In this document: positions 12,076-22,979 of the stretch, piece after piece
Layout: each line of letters opens with the position of its first letter
Position numbering within the stretch: the stretch's first letter is position 1
Assembly (NCBI GenBank): GCA_036365515.1
Contig: CM070873.1
Coordinates: 66,585,529-66,649,528 of the forward strand
DNA: 64,000 bases
Direction: 5' to 3'
Source of the DNA: Torymus aiolomorphi
Taxonomy: Eukaryota > Arthropoda > Insecta > Hymenoptera > Torymidae
The notes under the pieces: generated by a model
Told to the model about the DNA's origin: nothing
Database searches by the model: none
The model's input: only the letters and a program-made list of their open reading frames with translations
Program-made: the position numbers and the translations under genes

Positions 12076-12496
12076 TGAGGAATGCCAAAGGCTCAACATT
12101 CGAGCTGGGCGCACTAGCGCGTCAGATCGAAGCGAAGAGGCCGACAAGCAAGAGGCTCCTATGCTCTCAGATTGAATACGCGAACGACAATCAATTGTTG
12201 TCTTTGTGTAACAAGATTGAATCCAATCCCGAACGAGGCAAGTCATCTGTCTTCTCATATGCAAATATGAGGAAATAATAAAGAGTGTAATTTCTATACG
12301 TTAAATTAATATAGTCGCTGTGAGCGTTAAATTGATAGATCGTTGAGGACGTTCAGCGCATCGCCGCCGAAGGACGAAGAAGATTCATCGCGGCCGAAAT
12401 ACTCATTTGACCATGCTGGATTGTCAACATCTTTAATAAGACAAGTACATCAAGTCATCATTGGCGAGAGATTTAAAGAGAAAAAGAAAAAATAAG
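12076..12496. other. Exon-like, GC-richer patch of unknown identity
   Basis: Two long open stretches lie in a spacer that is otherwise AT-rich. On the plus strand the frame ending at 12278 includes ELGALARQIEAKRPTSKRLL. A second plus frame runs about 12288-12496. On the minus strand, a possible AG acceptor near 12431 is followed by about 34 codons including DNPAWSNEYFGRDES and then a stop near 12337. I recognise no family, and the strand is ambiguous. It may be a gene exon or an old element. Confidence 0.25.
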
Positions 12497-12830
12497 TATA
12501 ATTTGAATTTGTAAAAAGCACGTCAAATAATCGACTGTTAAATTATTATAAATTTGGCAAATATTTATAACGACGAATTCGATAATTTTAATCAGAGTCA
12601 CGAATTGAACTTGTATGTGTGTGTATATTTGCTGGCGTGTATTATGTATTTAGACTGAGGCCTTGATCTAGATTCGAAATTTTGTAATAAGAAATTGATC
12701 TCGTTTGGACGAACCCACATTATTGTTAGTAAATTTTATGTAAGAATAGAAAGAAACTAATAAAATTATAACCGCAATATAAATATATATTATCTTAAAT
12801 TTTACAATTTATTTACAAATTTACAAATCC
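12497..12830. other. AT-rich spacer, no gene seen
   Basis: Low GC with nothing recognisable. Confidence 0.5.
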
Positions 12831-13260
12831 CGCATCTCTTACACGTTACATCCTGTATCATCCTGAAATATTTCTCTTATTCGTCCCCCTTACTTTTTCC
12901 AAATAACAATCCAAAAACTTTTATTACGAATACACCTTACCTACCCCAGACACTATACATATACCCTTTCTCGCCGCGCGTGACACATCGCGCACGATTA
13001 TCTCGGCTAATCGAGGAACTTAATTACTTGACTCTCGGTGAGCATGCGCGGCGTGTATATACACGGAAGCTATATAACTGCAGCAGCATCTCCTCTGTGC
13101 TCGTCTTGTACTCTCCGTCGCCCGGCTGAAATGTGTTATACGTGCCGAGAGCGAAACGCGATGCTGTCTCTCGTCGCGGGCGTGGTGAATGAACGAATTT
13201 GATTTAGGTAATTATGGGGGAGCGACAGCGCTCGATAATTCAGGAGACTCGAGTTGCTTG
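12831..13260. other. Small CpG-rich island (island 6)
   Basis: C-rich left flank (12831-12970) and G-rich right flank (about 13130-13260) around a CpG core with TATATA and GC words. Confidence 0.4.
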
Positions 13261-13874
13261 AAAAAAATTATGAGATGAGGGAGCACTTTCTACGGATAGG
13301 GTTATTTGGAGAGTTCGTGTACTCGTGAATTTTATATGTGGAGCTATTTTTATTCTTTTTTAATTTTATTAAGGTTAGTACAGTCGCCACATCCCTAGTC
13401 AAAATGAGCGCACTTTTTATTTCTTGTTTATTCACGAGATATGCTTTGCTAAAGAAGCTGCATACATGAACATACACGAAATAATGATTATGCATTGACC
13501 TTAAATAATTTTATTCGTCCTAATTATTAATAAAAAGTTCCATGCAGAAGCTGATTTGACTTATTTTTTGAGGTTAAATGTGACTTTTTTGCTTTCAATT
13601 AATTTTTTTAATAAGTATATCTACCTAATCATAGTTTTCGAAAATGATAAATATTCTTCAAATATTTATCTTTTACTACATAAATTCTCAATAAAAACCG
13701 AACGGTAATTTTTACAAAATAATTAATTGAAACTACTAAAAGAACGATTTCCCATAAGACATCGTATTCAATTCGTGATAATGAAAATAGTAATAACGTT
13801 GATCATATTTACCCTATAGCCTCATATAAAAATTTGTTTGAGTCACTTTTGGACCAATATCTACCTCCAGTATG
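13261..13874. other. AT-rich spacer, no gene seen
   Basis: Nothing recognisable. Confidence 0.5.
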
Positions 13875-14025
13875 TTAAGGCGATGTGATAGCCACACTAT
13901 TACTCAATTCTGGGTTCCCGTTTTTCTCCTTCAATTTTAAATTAAATTTAAATTAAAATTAAAAATTGAAGAAGAAAAACGGGAACCCAGAATTGAGTAA
14001 TAGTGTGGGTATCACATCACCTTAA
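13875..14025. mobile_element. Palindromic MITE flanked by TTAA
   Basis: Near-perfect palindrome with arms of about 60 bp around a short AT core. The ends read TTAAGGCGATGTGATA and the inverted TTAAGGTGATGTGATA. TTAA at both ends fits a TTAA-targeting superfamily such as piggyBac or Kolobok. Related ends occur at 24093-24478 and 52503-52891. No coding capacity. Confidence 0.75.
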
Positions 14026-14220
14026 GTTTTATTAAAATCTGAACGGTATTTCTATACCGACGATACTACCTTAAACTAAATCATATAATACGTAAAACGG
14101 TACTTACCAAATCAACGAATAAAATAATCAAGAATTCATCGCATTACAAATTCAATCATTCAACATATTTTATAACAATCGTAATAAAGTGCTCGTAAAT
14201 AATATTACACAATTAATTCA

Positions 14221-15370
14221 GTCCGAGCGAACCCGCATCGATGCGAGTAGGTTGACATCCTACAGTCTACACCGATAATATTCCCGGGAAATTTCTCGCA
14301 TGTAACATCCAAAATCGGCCGCAATTATATGTCGCCGAAAATTTTCACGCACGGACTCGCGCGCCACATCATGATTGTTTAAACAACGCCAAACCCGCTA
14401 CAACATATCAATCAATTTTCCCGCTGTACCGCGCCACGCTTATGTATATATATACATGTGTGCCCAGCTCGAATTGAATCTTCGCAGTCGCATCCCTTAT
14501 TATCCCCTCGCTACATGCTACGGTAACGCCCGAACTCGATCAGGAGTAATTTCCAATCCCGAATTGGTAGTTATAACGTTATATATATACACGCGTCGCT
14601 CGCGAGTGAGAGAGCGAGCGATCGAGTATTTCCCGGCCGCACCTTTGACAGCCGACGCACGGGTAATTGGACGGGGACGTCTCTCTTGATCATCGGCCCG
14701 TTCGCACACACGTACACATGCAGATATACATGTATATGGACACGCGTATAGACACACAGCTCGGCTCGAATTAACTGCGGCGCGATGAAATTTCACTTGG
14801 CCGGGTGCGCGCGGAGCGAATAAGGTCAGCGATTTCTTTGGTACCGCTCTGCGCTCCTATGCGGCGTTCGATTGCTCAATTGGACATCGTACACGCGCAG
14901 GTCTGTATTCAAAGATCTTACATGAATCGGAGTATTGTGTATGTACATACAACGTTTGTTATTCATACTGCATTTCTCTCAGCTCATTAACGTACTTAAA
15001 TAGCTTTCGTTTAAAGTGTGACGTGCAGGTAAGTTCGCGCGATCGATGCATCATCACGTATATACATACTTCGCGCGATCTTGGCACGCATTTGTTTGCG
15101 CTTGGCCGAACGGAGAAAGCGAACAGTTGAACGGAGATTGTTAACGGCGTCGGACGTGAGTTTATTTTTTTGTTTTTTTTATTTATTATTTCAGTTTTTT
15201 TTCTTCGTCTAGCCGGCGTTTCATTTCCGCGGATAAAGTGAAAAATCGCGGGTATGTGGGGGGAGAGAAAATAAACAACGGGCACGCGTGTTTACAATCA
15301 TTCATGATTCACGCGCGCACGCGCAAACCAATTTTTTGTCCGCCCTCAAACGCACGCGTCATTTTTAGAT
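14221..15370. other. CpG-rich island (island 7)
   Basis: Broad CpG-dense zone with many TATATA and CGCG words. The C/A to G/T trend is visible but less sharp than in other islands. Open frames on both strands overlap and are unrecognised. Confidence 0.4.
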
Positions 15371-16228
15371 AAAAGGGCGGCCGGGCTTTTTGTATTTCTG
15401 TCGTTTCTTTGGAGGCCAGATCGCAATATGCGAGGCTATTAAGCTCGTGACATTATTTTCAGGATTTATTGTTAATAATTGAACAAAAAAGCTGCAAGTC
15501 GAGCTCTCGTGACCTAGATTATTTCGAACGAAATTTATCAAATCAGAGAGAATAAAATATTCTAGCTCGTACTTTGTGCAGTCGCTATTATTATTGAATG
15601 CAAACAATGCATGTTTGATAACAATTTCAAGAAATTTTAAAGTAAAATGAAAAACAAAATTTATAACTTCACCCTGCCGATGCGAAGAAAATTGTTTTTA
15701 AATTATTGTAATACCGCATTTATAGCAAGTGCTCTCACATTAAGTGATTACTGGTATTATCTATATCGATATTTGTTCCGAAATAACCAAATTGCCAAAT
15801 TATAGTATTCAGGCTAAAAGAAACTTAATACGATTAAACCGAGCTTATTGCTATTAAAAAATTATGATACTATAATAGGATTACGGAATTCCACTTATTA
15901 CATTCAAATATATTATTGACTATTAAATAATTACTGCTATAGAAATGGTATAATACATTTCAATAATTCTATACGTTTGTGAATGCCATTAAAATATTAC
16001 GAAAGTTTAATAATGCCAGTATAACATTCTCAGAAAATTAATTAGTTAATATCCATAATAAATATCAATTTACAATACTACAAAGCTTCCCTAATACGAA
16101 TTCACAGCACACTTCCCAATTCAAACAGAATTCGAAACTAATTTAAATTTTCACAAGAACTTTTATATTAAAAAAGTAATCACCTAAAAAATACACTGCG
16201 CCATACAATTCACGACGCAATCGAATCG
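15371..16228. other. AT-rich spacer, no gene seen
   Basis: Nothing recognisable beyond AT-rich sequence. Confidence 0.5.
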
Positions 16229-16748
16229 GTATATGAGGCGTTTCACGTCAGCTCTCCAGGCGCGGCGCGCGAGCGCGAAATCATCCTGTTTTCAGCTTGT
16301 GTTTGAAGGGCTAAGATGTATCTAAAAAAATAATCCCCAAGTGATTTCGATGTATTTTTTCCTCAGCTTTCCGATGGTGCTATTAGTTTCTCAAAATTTT
16401 TCAATTCTAACCTCAAAAAAACATAAAACGTGTTATATCTCAAAAACTATATTTTTAATATTTTTTTTACCTGCTAGATCGAAAGAGGAGGAAATTTTAC
16501 ATGGATATAGCCTTTTTCTACATAGGGGTTTTTTTATTTTTTCGAGATATTATTCAAGAAATACTTAGAATTGAAAAATTTTGAGAAACTAATAACACCA
16601 ACGGAAAGCTGAGGAAAAAATACATCGAAATCACTTGGGGATTATTTTTTTTAGATACATCTTAGCCCTTCAAACACAAGCTGAAAACAGCATGATTTCG
16701 CGCTCGCGCGCCGCGCCTGGAGAGCTGACGTGAAACGCCTCATATACT
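16229..16748. mobile_element. 520-bp foldback element with near-identical arms
   Basis: Arms 16229-16410 and 16565-16748 are inverted copies, about 98% identical by eye (visible differences include CATCCTG/CATGCTG and CGATGGTGC/CGTTGGTGT). The spacer is about 150 bp. The ends are GC-rich and begin TATATGAGGCGTTTCACG. TA on each side could be the target site, as in Tc1/mariner MITEs. The close arm identity implies a recent origin or arm conversion. No coding sequence. Confidence 0.8.
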
Positions 16749-17043
16749 CTCCCACAACCGAAACACAGTTCCGCGTTTCACCAATTCCGCGCTCGCCACA
16801 CCGCGAAAAATTCATCCGCAAATCGATGCTCAATCAGCGAATCTCTAATATCACTTATCGCCACATACGTATTTCGCTACTGTCGTCTATACACACCTAT
16901 ATATATGTACATCGCGCATCCGGAACTACCAGCCAGTCCGAATCTCACGCAGAGTCAATTGACTCACTCGAACTCTCTGTCTGTATACCTGCTTCCCCCC
17001 GTACATACACACATGCGCGCTAATTAGAGCTCCGGAGAATTTT

Positions 17044-17091
<48 letters not shown>

Positions 17092-17330
17092 TGTGGCGTA
17101 TACACGCCAGCATTGCTAACTTTGCGGTCGACGGAATCTGTGGCGCGCGCTGCGACCGATTGCGAGCTGTATAGAGTAGGTATAGTCCGAACGACGGCGA
17201 CGCGGCTGTCGGTGATGAGTCGCTCGCGCGCGCGGCTGCATCGACGAGACTAACCTTGCACTTGGGGACTGTGGGCGAGAGGCGGAAGAGAGGCATTGAG
17301 GTTGCGGGTTATTTGATACCGATTTTTTGT
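16749..17330. other. CpG-rich island (island 8)
   Basis: The left part is C/A-rich (16749-17030) and the right part G-rich (17150-17310). A GA repeat lies at 17048-17088. Confidence 0.45.
17048..17088 (+). repeat. GA microsatellite
   Basis: About 41 bp of uninterrupted GA repeat. Confidence 0.95.
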
Positions 17331-17387
17331 TTTATAAGAAAGATATTAGCAGCGACTGTAATATAAATAATAAGGCTCTTAACTTTG

Positions 17388-18000
17388 TAAGCTTTGAGAA
17401 AGATTTAGGTGTTTTATTTGGCACTAAACTCTCTTTCGAATCTCACATCGATATGATAAGTTCCAAGGACCTTAACCATTTATGATTCATACAATCATAC
17501 CTCGTAATACTTAGTCTTCCTCTAATTCATCCCCTTTAATCGTGTTATACAAAAGCTTGGTATTACCAGTTATAACGTATTATGCCTCCGTAAGCCGTAC
17601 TTCAAAGAATCTTTAAAAAAGTTGGAACCTACCCAACACAAAGTTCGATGTCACATAGCCTACAGGTTTCATGTGTCCATGAACCTATATGATCATGACT
17701 TCGGCTCTGTTTCCAAATATTTTAATACATACACAATCAAATCGGTTTACAATCTTTACGATACCACATCCACCTTCAAATTACTCACATTTAATCCAAA
17801 CAATGCATCCGTTACTAATCTATTCTAAATAAATCGTATATCTATATCCTATAAGGGATGCTCGTAATCTCAGTGAACAAGATTGTACTTTAATCTCTAC
17901 GTATAATTGCTGTACTTTTAGGCTTAGAAAAACTAGAATCAATTACTTTTATCAATTTACCAAACATTGTATGCCTTTAACAATTTATATAAAGCTACAC
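17388..18000 (+). pseudogene. Relic of non-LTR retrotransposon ORF2 C-terminus
   Basis: The plus strand encodes, across several stops and frame changes, the region after the reverse-transcriptase core of Jockey/CR1-type elements. The first piece reads DLGVLFGTKLSFESHIDMIS, the typical thumb-region start, at about 17400-17460. A later open piece at 17622-17828 starts with EPTQHKVRCHIAYRF and ends at NPNNASVTNLF, matching the usual downstream stretch. The catalytic part is missing on the left, so this is a 5'-truncated, dead copy. No poly-A tail is obvious. It ends about 80 bp before the SWIM composite. Confidence 0.75.
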
Positions 18001-18236
18001 ATACTGAAATATTACTAATCAAACCTGCATCATAGTGTGTAAATTACCATGTCTATATCTTATGTTCACTGCGCCACCTATTATTCGCCTTGTTAAGACC
18101 AGCGTCAGCGCCCCTCGCGGCCAAAATTCGAATTGCTTATTGAAGGATAAACACACTAGCTGATTTATTCTGATTAGCATGAGCGGTATACGAACCAAAG
18201 ATTATTTAATTAAAAAATAAAATAAGTAGTGATCCG

Positions 18237-18763
18237 ATGAACGTCTTAAAATCATTTATTGATTTGTCTGATATTATCAGATATATTGGCAATGGAACAA
18301 GGCCTTATGTGGAAGGCGAAAGAGTTTATAAGGCTAATCATATAATATTTTGTGGGTTAGCCAAAGAAAGTAATGATTGCTCTGCAGAGATAATAGCACT
18401 GTGCCTAAAAACGTCGGGTTTACAAGAATATCCTCATGAAATAAGAGTAAAGATCTCTTCAAATGTATGTGCTGATGAAAATATCATTCACTGTGTGTGC
18501 TCTTGTAAAGCTGGTATTTTGGGAAAATGCAAACACTCTGTTGCAGTTTTAATTCACCTTCACAAGTCAGTTCAAAATTATTGCTTTGTTTATTTTCTTA
18601 ATGATGAGTAAATATTTAAAGCATTTACTTATAAAATGTGTTAATTCTTTTAAGAACTCCATCATGTATTATTCAAGATGCATCTTGCACGGATTTAAAA
18701 CAACAGTGGAGTAAGCTAAAACAGACAGCTTCAAAAATGTATGAAGCTGTAGAATTGATATGA
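18237..18763 (+). pseudogene. SWIM zinc-finger protein fragment (transposon-type family)
   Basis: The open frame from the ATG at 18237 encodes 124 residues. The C-terminal half holds the SWIM signature CxCxnCxH in CSCKAGILGKCKH (about residues 89-101). SWIM domains are zinc-binding modules. Proteins with this particular context (an ITALCL-like stretch, then CSCKAG...CKH) are numerous in arthropod genomes and are often repeat-associated. After the stop at 18609, a possible 47-bp GT-AG intron (18608-18654) would join the frame to TPSCIIQDASCTDLKQQWSK, which looks like the natural continuation. The frame then stops at 18761-18763. I infer a truncated copy that may once have been spliced. Its first third is duplicated in the inverted arm. 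Confidence 0.7.
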
Positions 18764-18902
18764 AGCATTTTTGCTACTTGAAGAAAACAGATTCCAAATT
18801 CCTCAAAGTGAAAAAATGTTCTTGTAAACCCGACGTTTTTAAGCACAGTGCTATTATCTCTGCTGAGCAATCATTACTTTCTTTGGCTAACCCACAAAAT
18901 AT

Positions 18903-19056
18903 GGCATGGTGTGGTTTGTGCACATAAGAATTATGCACATATTTATTGTGCACACTTTAGCATTGGAGTATACACATAGATATAGATATACACCAATGCT
19001 AAAGTGTGCCCAATAAATATGTGCATAATTCTTATGTGCACAAACCACACCATGCC
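18903..19056. mobile_element. 154-bp palindromic hAT-type MITE, copy 1
   Basis: Near-perfect palindrome with ends GGCATGGTGTGG / CCACACCATGCC, flanked on both sides by CAAAATAT. This 8-bp target duplication interrupts the inverted SWIM arm, whose other copy shows the uninterrupted sequence, so insertion is demonstrated. An 8-bp duplication fits the hAT superfamily. It is nearly identical to the reverse complement of the copy at 29263-29416. Confidence 0.9.
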
Positions 19057-19076
19057 CAAAATATTATATACTCTTA

Positions 19077-19231
19077 GACGTATTCTTGTTTATGCACATA
19101 CTGATTGTGCACATATTAATTGTGCACACTTTAACATTGGTATATATCTATATATATATAGATCTGTACCAATGCTATCTGTGCACAATAAATATGTGCA
19201 CAATCCTTATGTGCACAAACAAGAACATGCC
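19077..19231. mobile_element. 155-bp palindromic hAT-type MITE, older relative
   Basis: Same architecture (repeated GTGCACA words, AT-rich centre, ACATGCC end) but diverged between arms and from copy 1. Flanked by the 8-bp direct repeat TACTCTTA at 19069-19076 and 19232-19239. It also interrupts the inverted SWIM arm. Confidence 0.85.
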
Positions 19232-19494
19232 TACTCTTATATAGCCTTATAAATAGCCTTATAAATTCTTTCGCCTTCCACATAAGGCCTTGTTCCATTG
19301 CCAATATATCTGATAATATCAGACAAATCAATAAATGATTTTAAGATGTTCATCGGATCACTACTTATTTTATTTTTTAATTAAATAATCTTTGGTTCGT
19401 ATACCGCTCATGCTAATCAGCTGTGTTTATCCTTCAATAAGCAGTTCGAGTTTTGGCCGCGAGGGGCGCTGACGCCGGTCTTAACAAGGCGAAT

Positions 19495-20080
19495 ACATAT
19501 TTGTATATCGACGGCTGAGCGGAACAAGGTCGTATCTCGGCGCGCGGACGAAGAACGTCGTATCTCACCTTAATATTATGATGAATATATAGTAGAAACA
19601 GTCAAGATTAAGTAAGGCATGAATTTTCAAGAAAATGAATTCCATTCTGTTGTTCATTTACGTGTAATGTTGAATGTTTGTCAACAAATAAGGTAGCCGG
19701 TGGATTTCAGCATATATAATTAAATTAAATTAAATATTAGTTTAATAATAATTATCTTGACAGGTGAACGCGCCATATTCTAACGATATTTTCGATGATT
19801 AAATTTTACCAACAGCTGCACTGAGCCAAAAATATAGTAAACTTAAGTATAAAACTACCATAAAATATATAGTAGGATTTTGTCACTGGAATAATTTTTA
19901 AGTACTTATAACTCGACAAAAATAGTTGTTGTAGTTAAAACATACAGTAATATTAACTATCTTAGGGTTTTCTATGTAAAAACTTAAAAACAAAATTAAG
20001 ATCCCCTGTCAATTATTTATTTACACTTCGATCGTATAATTTTTATTATTTATGCGTGAAACTACTATATATGATTTCAG
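19495..20080. other. AT-rich spacer, no gene seen
   Basis: GTCGTATCTC occurs twice near 19529 and 19557; otherwise nothing recognisable. Confidence 0.45.
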
Positions 20081-20800
20081 GCCCTCCCCATTCTGAAAAC
20101 CAGCCCATTCATTTCACATCCAGTACTTGATCTCTCTCCCATAATCAAACTTCAGATGCAAAGCAGGTTTGATCTTCCATCGCACATGCGTTGCTCATTA
20201 CGTACAGTTCCCGTATAGCCTTCGATCAGGAACCAATACTCGAAATCAGTCTCGCCGGGAGAGAGAGAGAGAGCCAGGAGAATTTAATGCCTCGGCCGCT
20301 CATTCCCTCGAAATTATCACCGGTTAGTTAGCTCCCACGACGCACTACCATCATCTACATCCACCCACTCACTCCATGTCGCTCCATTTGCGTCCATCCC
20401 GATTCTCAGCGAGCGCGTGCTTATTCCTCGTAAAACTCACATGAGCGGTGCTCCGTCGGTTATAGCTAAATACGCGCGCAGAGGGCGAATGAGCGTCGAG
20501 GCCGTTTCGTCGATGGACGCGAGCCCCTGTGGCGGCCCTTACTTTACCTGATTGCCGGCAGTAGCCGTCGTGGCGGCAGGAGATGCGTAATCAGCTAATT
20601 GAAACCCGGTTTTCGTGGTCATACTTACAAGTATCAGGAATATTTTTGAGTTTATGATGGGATACAACGGGATATCCACGTTAGCTGGTGGTAGGAATAT
20701 CGGAAGGATTTTTCGGTGGTAGACAAAATTTGCTGATAAGTATCGGATCGTTGGCAATGAGAGGTATATGATTTCGTTTGTCCCCGAGTGCAATTAACTA
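20081..20800. other. CpG-rich island with visible skew switch (island 9)
   Basis: The left part (20081-20170) is C-rich and the right part (20640-20760) G-rich. The core is CpG-dense with a short GA run near 20261-20273. Confidence 0.45.
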
Positions 20801-21082
20801 ATTGAAGCTGTATTCAGTCACATGGGAAGCATTGTAAATGTTTGCCTTTACGCTCTGAAAATGAAGTAAAATTTTGTTTTGATATTTCGTGTTGATACGT
20901 TGCGATGAGTGCAGAAGAAATAGTTTTTACTTCAGCATTCGCAGAATGGCTTCTGCAAATTTTGATATTCGCAACGTTATTTCTTGTATTTATTTAATCG
21001 TACACTGCAATTCCGCTGCAATTTCGACAACTCCTTTATTCCTCGAACACGCAAAAATGACTTAATAACGTAAATTGAAATA

Positions 21083-21205
21083 CTGTTACGGATGGATATC
21101 CGTACGAATATGCAGAATAAGAAGAAACAAGAAGTACAAATACAATATGACGACGATTAGCTTTTTATTATTAAAAAGTAGCGATAGCTAGCTCGCACTC
21201 GTAAA
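21083..21205 (+). repeat. Interspersed repeat, copy 2 (possible LTR piece)
   Basis: Begins TGTTACGGATGGATATCC and matches 2808-3005 in two blocks while lacking about 90 bp of its middle. See copy 1. Confidence 0.55.
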
Positions 21206-21214
21206 AATACTAAA

Positions 21215-21235
21215 AATAATAATAATAATAATAAA
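21215..21235 (+). repeat. AAT microsatellite
   Basis: About seven AAT units. Confidence 0.9.
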
Positions 21236-21289
21236 TATTGAACAACGGAAGGATTTGAAAAGTTACATTTCAGCTTCATATTTGAGCTC

Positions 21290-22070
21290 GACAAACCCAA
21301 TATTGCGAAAAAAGCACGCTTTCACGTAATCCACCACCAGGTCCGGAGCAACCGAGTTTTTTTTTTAATCAGCTCACCAACATCCACCTCACTGTACACA
21401 GGCACGCGCGTTATCCGACGACCGCCGTCCATTCGTTACGCGTCTCCATTAACTATCGCATCCGATATATTTCTCTCTCCCTCGCAACTCCACTTTACTC
21501 CGCAACTATATACACGCGCATTACACAGGCATCTCACGATTTTTCCACTCCGCCCCCACAGCGCGCGTGCAATTAAAGCTGCGCGCCAGCACTCGCCGTT
21601 CGCTCGACGCGGAACAATAGAAGCGCGCCTGTAAGCTTCTACGCGCGCGCTGCAACAAGCGCCGCGGAAAAATAACCGCGCCGGCGCCACAAAAGCGCAT
21701 TCATCGCTGCCGCTGCTGCTCGATTTTCTTCCTCGCGGGCGACTAGCAGCAACGCCGGTACGCGGGATCGATTTTTTCTCCGAACGGAGAAAAGGAGAGA
21801 GCTTTTCTCTTCTGTGTGTTGAGCGCGCGCGCCTTTTGAACCGAAGCTCGTCCATCTCCCGAGCGCTTGCGGTTTTTATTTTTCGGAGGTTGCGAGACGA
21901 TTGTAAGGTGAATAGAGGGGGTACTTGTGATCTGAGGCTGTTGATATATGACGAATGAGGGCGGGATGTAACGAATGGCGTTAGTATACAGAATTGTCTG
22001 GGGCGATGATGTATCGCTGGTGGGGGGAACGAGCGGGAATCGTTTTGACGATCTCGAGATGTTAAACAAG
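21290..22070. other. CpG-rich island with GC-skew switch (island 10)
   Basis: 21301-21420 has G 21 / C 38; 21901-22020 has G 44 / C 12. The core is very CpG-rich. The minus-strand open frame at 21436-21855 is arginine- and serine-rich, unrecognised, and probably not a gene. Confidence 0.55.
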
Positions 22071-22175
22071 ATAGATGCGTTATTTTGTCACGAAAGAGAT
22101 ACTCAGGGTATAATATAGATTAATCGAGACGGAGGTGTGTATTTTCGTATCTTAGGTGTTGATGCAATCATTATT

Positions 22176-22935
22176 TGTGGCTTTCAGGAATAACGACTTA
22201 ACTGACTTTACGTGTTCTCGAGACTCGCCGTTTTAAAATTTCTGTCATGACACTTCATATGTAAGATCGAAATAAGCGAGATGAGTCATAACAATTTAGA
22301 TATTTACAAAGGTATCGAATATCTTTCGAACCCCACTATCAGCTGCTAGAATACATTTTTGTTCTTTGTATAAATAAACAAAACAATGCAGTTAAGTCGT
22401 TATTCCGATAACTGTGTAGTTATGTGGTTTAGGGAAATTTTTCAAATAAGATAAATAACATATAGTTATTTCTACACTTAAAACATAGATTACGAATTCT
22501 TTTTTAAATATTCATTCCCACGCATACGCCTTCCAACGGAAAGTGTGTGAAATCAACGGAATTCGGTAAACCGAATACTGTACGTTACTCGGTTACTGTT
22601 TATGCACACTCGCCCCATCGCCCGGCAATCAAAGTTGTTGTATTATCTTCTATTATCTATTTGATCTTTGTTGCTATAAAAGTAGATATGTTATAATCTG
22701 TTTATTTATTAACTTCAAAATGGTGCTTTTAATTAAATATAAATATTCAGTTAAGTGATTTTTCTGGGCACAAGTGCAGTTAAGTGGTTATGCACTCAGC
22801 TGATATTTGCTCTTTGAACGCGTTTTAGATTTCCGGACCAAGTCTACATGAAAAAGCGTAGATAGAAGGTATAAATTTCAGTGCTAACTCAATTTTGATA
22901 AAAAGTCAGTTAAGTCGTTATTCCTGGAAGCCACA
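22176..22935. mobile_element. TIR element with CAGTTAAGT subterminal repeats
   Basis: The left end TGTGGCTT(T)CAGGAATAACG and the right end are inverted matches over about 34 bp, including CAGGAATAACGACTTAACTG. CAGTTAAGT recurs near 22390, 22749 and 22772 as well as at both ends. AT-rich interior, no ORF. I see no clear target-site duplication, so the superfamily is undetermined. Confidence 0.7.
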
Positions 22936-22979
22936 GATATATACACTTGCGCTAATGATTAAGAAACAGAAATACGGCC

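Larger units (their letters stand above)
18083..19494. mobile_element. Inverted-duplication composite carrying a SWIM fragment
   Basis: The left arm 18083-18428 is repeated in inverse orientation at 18819-19494 once two inserted MITEs (18903-19056 and 19077-19231) are removed. The arms are close to 97% identical by eye, with one small deletion. Both ends read ATTCGCCTTGTTAAGACC, so a TTAA lies about 10 bp inside each end. The arms include noncoding leader plus the first part of the SWIM reading frame. A transcript crossing it would fold into a stem of about 340 bp. Whether it moves as one unit is unknown. Confidence 0.75.

Noticed and set aside
18764..18818. Continuation of the SWIM frame into the loop of the inverted duplication
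   Set aside because: A stop at 18761-18763 ends the frame and I could not find a plausible splice around it.
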